A program made the position numbers and the translations under genes. Below, piece by piece: positions 1 to 5,550 of a DNA stretch of 8,200 nt; the stretch's first letter is position 1, and each line of letters opens with the position of its first letter. Origin of the DNA: an uncultured Collinsella sp. (GTDB lineage Bacteria > Actinomycetota > Coriobacteriia > Coriobacteriales > Coriobacteriaceae); contig URZB01000060.1 of assembly GCA_900552295.1 (NCBI GenBank), positions 1 through 8,200 on the forward strand. The letters are read 5' to 3'. A model generated the notes under the pieces. That model worked only from the letters and a program-made list of their open reading frames with translations. It ran no database searches and was not told where the DNA came from.

Positions 1-41
1 GAGCCTTATCGTCGGCAGCGTCAGATGTGTATAAGAGACAG
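1..41 (+). other. Illumina Nextera i5-side adapter (artefact)
   Basis: Bases 9-22 are the Nextera read-1 tail TCGTCGGCAGCGTC and bases 23-41 are the 19-base Tn5 mosaic end AGATGTGTATAAGAGACAG. The 8 bases before them (GAGCCTTA) sit exactly where the i5 index belongs and, from memory, match index S521. This is library sequence, not genome. It supplies a false GTG start at 27 and the spurious residues MYKRQ in front of the truncated trxB reading frame. Confidence 0.98.
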
Positions 42-566
42 ACATGTGACGGCATGTTCTTCCGCGGCAAACAGGTCTTTGTAATCGGTGGTGGCAATTC
101 GGCATGCGAAGAGGCACTGTTCCTGTCAGACATTGCCGGCAGTGTGACCATCGTGCTGCGCCGCGACCAGTTCCGTGCGCCTGATGGTGTTGTTCAGAAA
201 GTACTCGAAAAGGACAATATTACAGTTAGGTACCAAACTAGTATTGTTGAGCTTTCTGGTGAAGCGATGCCCACGACAATTTCGTTCAAGGACAATGCAA
301 GCGGTAAGACGCATGCTGAGACCTTTGAGCCTGGCTCGTTTGGCATCTTTGTCTTTACCGGGACGCAACCCCATACCGAGCTTGTTGAGCATCTTGTCGA
401 TCTGGCGCCTGATGGCGGCATTCTGACTGATGAATCCATGGCGACCCGCACGCCAGGTCTATTTGCTGCTGGCGATATCCGTTCCAAGCGCTTACGTCAG
501 GTTGTGACCGCCGTTTCTGACGGAGCCATAGCAGCAACGAGCGCATACGCGTTTCTCCGCGGATAA
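42..566 (+). CDS. trxB: Thioredoxin reductase, C-terminal part (5'-truncated)
   Basis: This is the C-terminal half of an NADPH-dependent FAD thioredoxin reductase, the cytoplasmic enzyme that keeps thioredoxin reduced. 174 genomic codons remain of a family length near 310-320. The second residue is the second cysteine of the redox motif (the usual CATCDG; here only TCDG survives), so the contig breaks inside the active site. Next comes the NADPH-binding glycine motif GGGNSACEEA, the arginine-rich LRRDQFRA segment that contacts the NADPH phosphate, the family block GIFVFTGTQPHTELV, and the C-terminal FAD motif TPGLFAAGDIRSKRLRQVV. The frame opens into adapter sequence, so the apparent GTG start at 27 is false and the real start lies off the contig. 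It is followed by a strong terminator at 608-649. It could in principle be a TrxB paralogue or related flavoprotein, but the RLRQVVTAVSDGAIAA block favours TrxB. Confidence 0.95.
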   Translation, partial: TCDGMFFRGKQVFVIGGGNSACEEALFLSDIAGSVTIVLRRDQFRAPDGVVQKVLEKDNITVRYQTSIVELSGEAMPTTISFKDNASGKTHAETFEPGSFGIFVFTGTQPHTELVEHLVDLAPDGGILTDESMATRTPGLFAAGDIRSKRLRQVVTAVSDGAIAATSAYAFLRG

Positions 567-607
567 GTACGATAATATATCTTATGTAAGGTTGTTATCT
601 ATTAACT

Positions 608-649
608 AAATGGCGGGACGATGCATCAGTGCACTGTCCCGCCATTTTT
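608..649 (+). terminator. Rho-independent terminator of trxB
   Basis: A perfect 12-bp stem (AAATGGCGGGAC at 608-619 with GTCCCGCCATTT at 636-647) closes a 16-base loop and runs into a T tract. It lies 41 bases after the trxB stop. The loop holds two small self-complementary words, GATGCATC and AGTGCACT. An ATG inside the loop (621) opens a longer in-frame version of the next gene, but it lies in terminator sequence and has no ribosome binding site. Confidence 0.9.
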
Positions 650-656
650 CTTGCAG

Positions 657-683
657 GCTATATGGTATGCAAAACTAGATAAC
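657..683 (+). promoter_or_regulatory. Putative operator shared with degV (copy 1)
   Basis: This stretch aligns base for base with 2332-2358, upstream of degV, with 4-5 mismatches in 27. The identical core is CAAAACTAGATA (670-681). The left half GCTATATGGTAT is a degraded form of the perfect dyad half GCTATCTAGTAT seen at the degV copy. It overlaps the expected -35 and spacer of the DUF1836 gene promoter. A further half-site-like word, CCTAGAATA (683-691), runs into the -10 box. Binding by the DUF1836 product is an inference. Confidence 0.6.
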
Positions 684-689
684 CTAGAA

Positions 690-695
690 TACAAT
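690..695 (+). promoter_or_regulatory. -10 box of the DUF1836 gene
   Basis: TACAAT matches the sigma-70 -10 consensus at five of six positions. No good -35 is found 16-18 bases upstream (ATGCAA at 667-672 is the 17-base candidate), and that position is covered by the shared dyad, so the promoter looks regulated. Predicted transcription start is near 702, giving a very short leader before the GGAGGA at 709-714. Confidence 0.5.
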
Positions 696-708
696 ATAGA
701 AAATGAAC

Positions 709-714
709 GGAGGA
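709..714 (+). promoter_or_regulatory. RBS that fixes the DUF1836 start
   Basis: GGAGGA lies 5 bases before the ATG at 720. It decides for that start over the in-frame ATG at 621, which lies in the upstream terminator. Confidence 0.85.
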
Positions 715-719
715 CCTTT

Positions 720-1331
720 ATGAACCACGTTAAACACGTTATTCCGATGTCTGATTCGTCTGTCAGCATTAAGGCTGAGGATATTCAGCCCACTGTGCTG
801 CCCGATGCATTTATTCAGTCCGATATCGTACGCAAACTCAATACGTTGAGTCTGCCGCGCTATGACCAGTTGCCCAATGTGACGCTCTACCGCGACCAGG
901 TCATTGAGTATGTTGCGCTGTGGATGGAGCCGCTGTCCCTTTGCGTTGAGCAGCCTATCATTACGCCATCGATGATCAATAACTACGTAAAGGTTGGCCT
1001 GGTGCCTGCTCCGGTCAAAAAGCAATATGGCCGCGAGCAGATTGCCCGCCTGATCGCTATCTGCATCTTTAAACAGGTGCTACCTATTGCTGCGGTGCAG
1101 GCGCTCTTTAACATTCAGCGTTTGAGCTACGATGCCCCGACGGCCTTTGATTATGTGGTCGATCAGCTCGAGGCATCGATTCGTTCGGCGTTTTCCGTCG
1201 AGCAGACGCCGGTTCCCGATACGGCGCATCAGGTAACGCGTGAGTCGCTGCTTGTGCGCAGCGCGGTTTCATCCTTTGTTTCGAAGGCTTACTTGATGAG
1301 CTATCTCAAGTTCAACGGGTTTAATAGCTAG
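720..1331 (+). CDS. DUF1836 helix-turn-helix protein (putative regulator)
   Basis: A 203-residue protein of the DUF1836 family, an uncharacterised family with a MerR-like winged helix-turn-helix fold prediction. The family core spans about residues 46-150: LPRYDQLPNVTLYRDQVIEYV, then the hallmark ITPSMINNYVKVGLVPAPVKKQYGREQIARL (81-111), where the 'yV+ gLvPaPvKKqYgReqiA' part resembles the second helix and wing of MerR DNA-binding domains, followed by the helical IAICIFKQVLPIAAVQALF. No transmembrane segment or signal peptide is seen. The start is the ATG at 720 behind GGAGGA. The gene stands alone between two terminators and is convergent with degV. Its promoter carries the same dyad as the degV promoter, which suggests it regulates both genes, including itself. 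That function is inferred; the family assignment is from sequence pattern only. Confidence 0.88.
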   Translation: MNHVKHVIPMSDSSVSIKAEDIQPTVLPDAFIQSDIVRKLNTLSLPRYDQLPNVTLYRDQVIEYVALWMEPLSLCVEQPIITPSMINNYVKVGLVPAPVKKQYGREQIARLIAICIFKQVLPIAAVQALFNIQRLSYDAPTAFDYVVDQLEASIRSAFSVEQTPVPDTAHQVTRESLLVRSAVSSFVSKAYLMSYLKFNGFNS

Positions 1332-1340
1332 CCGACGCAT

Positions 1341-1392
1341 AAAACGGGCGGGACAAAGAGCCATCTGTCGCTTTGTCCCGCCCGTTTTTTTT
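1341..1392 (+). terminator. Bidirectional terminator between DUF1836 gene and degV
   Basis: A perfect 18-bp stem (1341-1358 with 1371-1388; sequence AAAACGGGCGGGACAAAG and its complement) with a 12-base loop. On the plus strand it ends in eight T residues (1385-1392); on the minus strand it ends in four (TTTT, 1344-1341). It lies 9 bases after the DUF1836 stop and 13 bases past the degV stop, so one hairpin serves both convergent genes. Confidence 0.93.
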
Positions 1393-1405
1393 GCTTGGTT
1401 GGACT

Positions 1406-2272
1406 TTATTTGCCCGAAGCTACGCCCATGCCGTAGCCGATGATCAGGCCGTGCATCTCGGCGTAATAGGAATCCAGGCCGTTGCAGGGCATGATGATGG
1501 TCTTGGAGCCGGGCCAATGTTCGACTATGCGATCAGTAAGCGCCTGTGCTCCAGCTTCGTTCTCAACGTGATCGATGATGACCTCGCCGCCGGCAAAACC
1601 CTCGGCTTCCATGGTATCGATAATCTTGTTGAGCATCTTCTTTTCGCCTCGCGTGTGCCCCACGAGTTCGATTTTACCGGCCTCACTCGCCGTGCCCAAA
1701 ATGCGGATATTGAGCTTGTTGGCAATGACGCCGGCTGCCTTAGGGATACGTCCGGCTTTGGCGAGGTTTTCGTAATTGCACAAACTGAAGAGGATTTTGC
1801 TGTTCTGTTCAAGACTATCAAAGTATGCGCAAGCATCCTCGAATGAGACATCCGGGTTGCTTGCAAGATAGCGGTCGAACAGCAGGAAAATGAGGTCCAT
1901 TTTGCCGCCAGCTGCGCGTGAATTGACTAGATGAATCTGTCGGTCCGGTTCCTCGGCAAGAACCATATCGCGAGCCGTGGCTGCCGCGTTGTAGCTGCCC
2001 GACACGCCCTCAGAGATCGGCATGCAGATGGTCTTGTCTGCCAATTTGAAGAGCTCGGCCCACTCCCCTACGCTGGGACAAGCGCTCGAAGAAGCGTTCG
2101 TCTCCGCCTGAACAGCGCAGTTGAGCTCATGAACATCAAGCGAAAGGTCATCGACGAATTCACGCTCCCCCACTCGAATTTTGAGGGGCGCAAATGAAAA
2201 GGTGGTATGGGGCGCGGTCGGTTGCCAATCGCGGAGGTTGCAGCTTGAATCGGAGATAAGTGCCCAGCTCAT
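1406..2272 (-). CDS. DegV family fatty-acid-binding protein
   Basis: A 288-residue DegV (EDD-fold) protein. Known members bind a long-chain fatty acid, and in Gram-positives some (FakB) present it to the kinase FakA for phosphorylation and phospholipid synthesis. Visible marks are the N-terminal ALISDSSCNL (usual 'i.tDSs.dl'), SEGVSGSYNAA (88-97), HLVNSRAAGGKM (114-125), NYENLAKAGRIP (167-178; the usual 'yLkkGGRi') and a C-terminal HGLIIGYGMG. The ligand-site loop usually read as TSqPS is here SSACPS (62-67). The ATG at 2272 has AAAGGA 6 bases upstream and a perfect TATAAT further up. It is separated from the upstream NlpC/P60 gene by a terminator, so it is a single-gene unit. No fakA is in view, so a role as FakB is possible but not shown. 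Confidence 0.93.
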   Translation of the reverse strand: MSWALISDSSCNLRDWQPTAPHTTFSFAPLKIRVGEREFVDDLSLDVHELNCAVQAETNASSSACPSVGEWAELFKLADKTICMPISEGVSGSYNAAATARDMVLAEEPDRQIHLVNSRAAGGKMDLIFLLFDRYLASNPDVSFEDACAYFDSLEQNSKILFSLCNYENLAKAGRIPKAAGVIANKLNIRILGTASEAGKIELVGHTRGEKKMLNKIIDTMEAEGFAGGEVIIDHVENEAGAQALTDRIVEHWPGSKTIIMPCNGLDSYYAEMHGLIIGYGMGVASGK

Positions 2273-2286
2273 AGAGGGTCCTTTCT

Positions 2287-2304
2287 AATTGTTCCCTAAC
2301 AATT
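2287..2304 (-). promoter_or_regulatory. Inverted repeat over the degV transcription start
   Basis: AATTGTT (2287-2293), 4 bases, then AACAATT (2298-2304): a perfect 7-bp dyad that begins inside the -10 box and spans the predicted start of transcription near 2295. The position suits a repressor operator. In RNA it could only form partly, since it includes bases upstream of the start. Confidence 0.45.
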
Positions 2305-2307
2305 ATA
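2302..2307 (-). promoter_or_regulatory. -10 box of degV
   Basis: A perfect TATAAT on the minus strand, about 30 bases before the start codon. The hexamer 17 bases upstream is ACCCAA (2330-2325), a poor -35. A poor -35 directly next to a perfect dyad suggests a promoter that needs an activator, or one tuned by a bound protein. Confidence 0.7.
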
Positions 2308-2327
2308 GCCATCTTGCAGACCGATTG

Positions 2328-2362
2328 GGTCGCTATCTAGTATTCAAAACTAGATAGCGACC
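2328..2362. promoter_or_regulatory. Perfect 14-bp dyad upstream of degV (operator copy 2)
   Basis: Left arm GGTCGCTATCTAGT (2328-2341), 7-base centre ATTCAAA, right arm ACTAGATAGCGACC (2349-2362), with no mismatch. No T tract follows on either strand, so it is not a standard terminator. Bases 2332-2358 are nearly identical to 657-683 in front of the DUF1836 gene. The dyad ends at the expected -35 of the degV promoter. A DNA-binding site is the best reading; the protein is unknown, with DUF1836 as the nearest candidate. Confidence 0.65.
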
Positions 2363-2371
2363 TGCACGAAA

Positions 2372-2412
2372 GGTAAAAGAATGGACCCCATGACTCAAAG
2401 CCACGAGGTCCA
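2372..2412 (-). terminator. Terminator of the pgsA-to-NlpC operon
   Basis: On the minus strand, an 11-bp stem (2412-2402 with 2392-2382, including two G-T wobbles) and a 9-base loop are followed by the T-rich TTCTTTT. It begins 24 bases after the stop of the NlpC/P60 gene, and it is separate from the perfect dyad at 2328-2362. Confidence 0.75.
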
Positions 2413-2436
2413 TATCCGTTTGCTTTATCTGAATAC

Positions 2437-3564
2437 TTAGTAGCGCACGAAGATGTAGTTATTGTTCATGCCGGCGGCAACGGAGCTGATGATAACACCC
2501 GTGTTGTAGTCGGAAGCATGAATCATCTGACCACCACCGATGTAAATGCCGGTGTGGTACGAGTTGACCACAACGTCACCGGGCTGCGGATCGGACACAC
2601 GCGTCCAGCCCATAAAGGTACCCGTGGTGCCCAGGCGGCAATAGCGACCAGTGAGGCAATAGCTAACAAAACCAGAGCAGTCGAAGCTGTTCGGGCCAAT
2701 TCCGCCCCAGGAATAAGCGCAACCAAGCTTACTGTATGCACGCGATACAACAGAACCGCCGTCGACGGACTGGCTCGGAGCAGAAGGCGTCGGAGCCGGA
2801 GCAGGTGTGGAGGGCTGCGGCGTCGGAGCAGGTGCCGGCGTAGGAGCCGGAGTGTTGCCGCCCTGGTTGTTGTTATTGCTGGTCTGGCCACCGTTGTTGG
2901 TCTTCTCGGTCGTACCGGCAGTCTCGTTGCTCACCGTGGCCTTCTCGGCGGTGCTGGCGTTGATGCCGGCCTGCAGCGCGGCGTTGGCCTCGGCCTCTGC
3001 GGCAAGCTCGGCTTGCAGCTGCGAATCCAGGGAGTTTACGACGTTCTGGGCTTCAGCCTGCTGGGCGTTAAGCTCGTCAACCTTCTTTTGCGTGGTGGCG
3101 ACGTTCTTCTCCTGCTCGGCCTGCTTATCGGTGAGCTGCTGCTTAAGCTCTTTGACCTCTTGAATGGTCTGAGCTTGCTTATCGGAAACTTTGCCGTAGT
3201 AGAACAAACGGTTGAGCATATCGCTCAGATCATCGACACCCGTCAGAACCTGAAGCAGGCTCAGACCGCCGGTTTTGTACTCGCCGGCGACATAGGTCGA
3301 GAGTTTGGCCTGACCATCGGCAATCTCCTGCTGCTTTTGCGTGATCTCGCCAGCAGTCTGATCGAGTGCCTGCGTCTGCGTGGCGAGCTCATCGTAAATC
3401 TGCTGGGTTTGGGTACCGATCTGCTCGAGCTTCGTACGAGCAGCGGCAAGGTCGGATGCGGTATCGGCGTAGGCAGGAGCCGCGAGGCCCAAGCCCAAAA
3501 CACAAGCGAGGGTTGCCGTAGCAGCGCAGCGTGCCATGTTTTTGTGCGTGTTTGCTGTGCGCAT
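2437..3564 (-). CDS. Secreted NlpC/P60 peptidoglycan hydrolase with coiled coil
   Basis: A 375-residue exported cell-wall hydrolase. Residues 1-33 form a signal peptide (hydrophobic ATATLACVLGLGLAAP, cleavage predicted after AYA). Residues about 34-210 are a long Gln/Glu/Lys-rich coiled coil broken by a short GGLSLLQVLTGVDDL segment, the layout of PcsB/RipA-like hydrolases. A Gly/Asn-rich then Pro/Ala/Thr-rich linker runs about 222-265. The NlpC/P60 domain is 270-375 with catalytic Cys296 in FDCSGFVSY, His337 in YHTGIYIG and third polar residue His349 in MIHASD. The domain probably cuts stem-peptide bonds for cell separation; the coiled coil of such proteins typically acts in regulation or partner binding. 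The ATG has AAGGA 6 bases upstream. It follows apt by 32 bases and is the last gene of the operon. Confidence 0.93.
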   Translation of the reverse strand: MRTANTHKNMARCAATATLACVLGLGLAAPAYADTASDLAAARTKLEQIGTQTQQIYDELATQTQALDQTAGEITQKQQEIADGQAKLSTYVAGEYKTGGLSLLQVLTGVDDLSDMLNRLFYYGKVSDKQAQTIQEVKELKQQLTDKQAEQEKNVATTQKKVDELNAQQAEAQNVVNSLDSQLQAELAAEAEANAALQAGINASTAEKATVSNETAGTTEKTNNGGQTSNNNNQGGNTPAPTPAPAPTPQPSTPAPAPTPSAPSQSVDGGSVVSRAYSKLGCAYSWGGIGPNSFDCSGFVSYCLTGRYCRLGTTGTFMGWTRVSDPQPGDVVVNSYHTGIYIGGGQMIHASDYNTGVIISSVAAGMNNNYIFVRY

Positions 3565-3596
3565 GTAGCTTCCTTTCCAGTAACTAAGGGTAACGG

Positions 3597-4127
3597 CTAG
3601 TCCACCGTCACCAGGCTAAAGAGCTCCACATCGTCATCAGACGGCGTGAGCTTCTCGCGCGGGTTGAGAAACGCAAGCTCAAGGATACAACCGTAACCGA
3701 CAAGCTTTGCGCCCATATCTCGCACCAGTTTACCTGTTGCCTCGACGGTTCCGCCCGTCGCGACCAAGTCGTCCAGAATCAACACGGTATCTTTAGAGCT
3801 GATAGCGTCGGCATGGATCTCAATGGAATCCGTTCCGTACTCGAGCTCGTAGCTCTGGCTCACGGTCTCGCGCGGTAGCTTGCCCGGTTTACGTGCGGGA
3901 ACAAAGCCGGCGCCAAGGGCTACAGCCACCGGTACGCCAACCATAAAGCCGCGAGCCTCGGGGCCCACGACCTTGGTGATTCCCATGCCGGCAAAGTGCT
4001 CGGCGAGGGCATCGGTCATGGCTTTGAGCGCCTCGGGATTGCCAAAGAGCGGCGTGATGTCTTTAAAGATGACTCCGGGCTCGGGATAGTCGGGGATGTC
4101 GACGATTTGAGATTCGAAGTCGTACAT
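3597..4127 (-). CDS. apt: Adenine phosphoribosyltransferase
   Basis: A 176-residue cytoplasmic purine-salvage enzyme that makes AMP from adenine and PRPP. Length and order of motifs fit the family: PDYPEPGVIFKDITPL near the N-terminus, GPEARGF (55-61), the flexible-loop segment ARKPGKLPRET (78-88) and the PRPP loop VLILDDLVATGGT (115-127), with both acidic residues in place. The start is the ATG at 4127, with AAAGG 7 bases before it; a TTG at 4142 would add five residues but would swallow that ribosome binding site. It lies 40 bases after the MerR-type gene and 32 before the NlpC/P60 gene, so it is likely co-transcribed. The 40-base gap holds only a weak 5-bp hairpin (4148-4163) without a T tract. 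Confidence 0.97.
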   Translation of the reverse strand: MYDFESQIVDIPDYPEPGVIFKDITPLFGNPEALKAMTDALAEHFAGMGITKVVGPEARGFMVGVPVAVALGAGFVPARKPGKLPRETVSQSYELEYGTDSIEIHADAISSKDTVLILDDLVATGGTVEATGKLVRDMGAKLVGYGCILELAFLNPREKLTPSDDDVELFSLVTVD

Positions 4128-4134
4128 TGCATGA

Positions 4135-4139
4135 CCTTT
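4135..4139 (-). promoter_or_regulatory. RBS that fixes the apt start
   Basis: AAAGG on the minus strand, 7 bases before the ATG at 4127. It falls inside the codons that the alternative TTG start (4142) would use, which argues for the ATG. Confidence 0.75.
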
Positions 4140-4167
4140 CAATGGGTTGCCGGATAAGCGGCAGCTG

Positions 4168-5046
4168 TTATTTGCCCGCGGTGGCGGTGCCGGATTGCGA
4201 AGGGGTGACGACCTTGAGCGGCTTTACGATAGAATCATCGTGCGAAGCTGGAGCGGATGTCTCTTCGTTTTTGGCCTTGGTGGACTCGGAGCGAGTGATT
4301 TCCTCATCGAGTGCATCGATGTCGGCGTCCTCGACCACGGCGTTGAGCGACTCAAAAACGCGGTTCTTGAGCAGTGCAGTGTGTACACCTTCCGTCAGGT
4401 CGTGAAGCTTCTTAAACGCACGCTCGAGCTTGGCGTCGCGCTCGTCATCGGAGGTATCCATGCCGAGCATGCTCACGAGCACCTGCTCAAACATCGAGGA
4501 CTCGCGGTTGGCGGAAGACACGTACTGACGCAGGTTGCGCGGCTCGATATGGAAGCGTGACAGCTCGGAGCAGTAGCGGATGATCGGGAAATCGCGACCA
4601 TCGACGAGCTCTCGATTCTGCGGGCTCTTGATGATGCGAATGAGGTCGTTCTCGGCGAGCGAGCGGATAAACGAAATCTCGACGCCCAGCATATCGGGAA
4701 TGGTCTCGATGGGATGCAGCTTTTGCTTAGTCTCCTTGGGCTCCGTCTTGAGCGGAACATCGGACAGCAAGCCCACCTCGTAAGCGAGCGTTGACAGGTC
4801 CGTGGCGTTTTCCAAGCGCTGCTTAATCACGTTGAGCGGCATGTAGCGGGTCTTCTGCAAGTGCAGGATGACCTCCAGGCGATCAACGTCCTCCTTGGAG
4901 TACTGACGGTATCCCTTAGGCGTACGATGAGGGGTAATGAGCCCCTCATCTTCTAGAAATCTAATTTTTGAGTTCGAAAGATCGGGGTATGCGCCTCGAA
5001 GTAGGTTGACGACTTGGCCGATACTTAGATAGTTGCGTTCGGCCAT
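4168..5046 (-). CDS. MerR-family regulator, Rv1828-like
   Basis: A 292-residue MerR-type transcription factor. Residues 6-80 are the winged helix-turn-helix: YLSIGQVVNLL, SKIRFLEDEGLITP, GYRQYSKEDVDRLEVI, then the helical QKTRYMPLNVIKQRL. The middle and C-terminal parts (114-195 and 205-236) carry blocks like M. tuberculosis Rv1828: IIRYCSELSRFHIEPRNLRQ, SANRESSMFEQVL and LTEGVHTALLKNRV, read from memory of that protein. This form binds DNA as a dimer and has no metal-binding cysteines. The last 50 or so residues (240-292) are acidic then Ser/Thr/Ala-rich and look disordered, an extension beyond the Rv1828 length. The start follows the FHA stop by only 3 bases, which suggests translational coupling. 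The pair FHA then MerR repeats the garA-Rv1828 order. Targets are unknown here. Confidence 0.92.
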   Translation of the reverse strand: MAERNYLSIGQVVNLLRGAYPDLSNSKIRFLEDEGLITPHRTPKGYRQYSKEDVDRLEVILHLQKTRYMPLNVIKQRLENATDLSTLAYEVGLLSDVPLKTEPKETKQKLHPIETIPDMLGVEISFIRSLAENDLIRIIKSPQNRELVDGRDFPIIRYCSELSRFHIEPRNLRQYVSSANRESSMFEQVLVSMLGMDTSDDERDAKLERAFKKLHDLTEGVHTALLKNRVFESLNAVVEDADIDALDEEITRSESTKAKNEETSAPASHDDSIVKPLKVVTPSQSGTATAGK

Positions 5047-5049
5047 GCC

Positions 5050-5484
5050 CTACTCACCGGTTTCGATGCGCTCCGGCGTGCTCTCGTGGTAGATGAGCGT
5101 AAACGTACCGATCTGAACGGAAGAACCGTCGTGCAGCGGGGCTGCGTTGACAATGGCACCGTCGACCCAGGTGCCATTGAGCGAGCCCAGGTCCTCGATG
5201 CGAGCGCCGAGGCCCTCGCGAATAATGCGCGCGTGGCTGCGCGAAACAGTCATATCGTTGAGGAAGATGCCGTTCGCGGGATCGCGACCGATGGTGGTCA
5301 CGTCGTCCTCGAGCTCAAAAGCGGCACCCGTCTGCGGACCCTTGACGATGGACAGAACGGGGGCGGTGATGCGCACGTTGGCCATGAGGTCGGGAACGGT
5401 GACGTCGCTTGAAGGCACGCGGAATACGCAGGTAGCGTCAGCAGTCTTATCATTCTGAGGCATATTGTTAACCATGTTGTCCAT
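5050..5484 (-). CDS. FHA-domain protein, GarA/OdhI-like
   Basis: A 144-residue cytoplasmic forkhead-associated protein. FHA domains bind phosphothreonine peptides. The domain covers about residues 40-132, with TIGRDPANGIF (64-74), VSRSHARI (80-87) and DLGSLNGTWVDG (98-109) giving the conserved Gly-Arg, Ser-x-x-His and Ser-x-Asn-Gly residues. The N-terminal tail has DATCVFR (16-22), which lines up with the ETTSVFR phospho-switch of mycobacterial GarA and corynebacterial OdhI; Thr18 matches the second threonine, while the first is Ala17. GarA/OdhI, unphosphorylated, inhibit 2-oxoglutarate dehydrogenase and act on glutamate metabolism. The start is the ATG at 5484 with AGGGG 5 bases upstream; a TTG at 5517 would add 11 residues and has no such site, and further ATGs lie at 5475 and 5463. 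It lies 66 bases after the pgsA-like gene. Confidence 0.9.
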   Translation of the reverse strand: MDNMVNNMPQNDKTADATCVFRVPSSDVTVPDLMANVRITAPVLSIVKGPQTGAAFELEDDVTTIGRDPANGIFLNDMTVSRSHARIIREGLGARIEDLGSLNGTWVDGAIVNAAPLHDGSSVQIGTFTLIYHESTPERIETGE

Positions 5485-5489
5485 GACAA

Positions 5490-5494
5490 CCCCT
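5490..5494 (-). promoter_or_regulatory. RBS that fixes the FHA gene start
   Basis: AGGGG on the minus strand lies 5 bases before the ATG at 5484. It selects that codon over a TTG at 5517 and over in-frame ATGs at 5475 and 5463. Confidence 0.6.
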
Positions 5495-5550
5495 AACTTA
5501 TCGCGGACGTGCCGCAAATAATGAACCGTACGTAATCATACCCCAACGAA

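Noticed and set aside
234..245. CTAGTATT-like word in trxB as a third operator copy
   Set aside because: Only one short half matches (AAACTAGTATT), inside a coding region, with no dyad.
621..719. 33-codon upstream extension of the DUF1836 gene
   Set aside because: The ATG at 621 lies in the loop of the trxB terminator, has no ribosome binding site and precedes the promoter; the GGAGGA at 709 points to ATG 720.
2328..2362. Perfect dyad read as a transcription terminator
   Set aside because: No T tract follows on either strand, and the NlpC/P60 gene already has a terminator at 2372-2412. The match to the DUF1836 promoter fits a binding site better.
2772..2860. Repeated Pro/Ala/Thr-coding words in the NlpC/P60 gene as a DNA repeat or CRISPR
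   Set aside because: They are short codon repeats of a proline-rich linker, with no spacer structure.
2518..3600. 360-codon plus-strand open frame opposite the NlpC/P60 gene
   Set aside because: Composition is Leu/Arg/Gly-rich low complexity, as expected for the antisense of a GC-rich, Gln/Ala/Thr-rich coiled-coil gene; no ribosome binding site or family motif.
4148..4163. Hairpin between the MerR gene and apt as an attenuator
   Set aside because: Only a 5-bp stem with a 6-base loop and no T tract after it on the minus strand.
5485..5550. Promoter between the pgsA-like and FHA genes
   Set aside because: TATGAT occurs on the minus strand (5540-5535), but the hexamer 17 bases upstream (AATCGA) is a poor -35; too weak to list as a feature.
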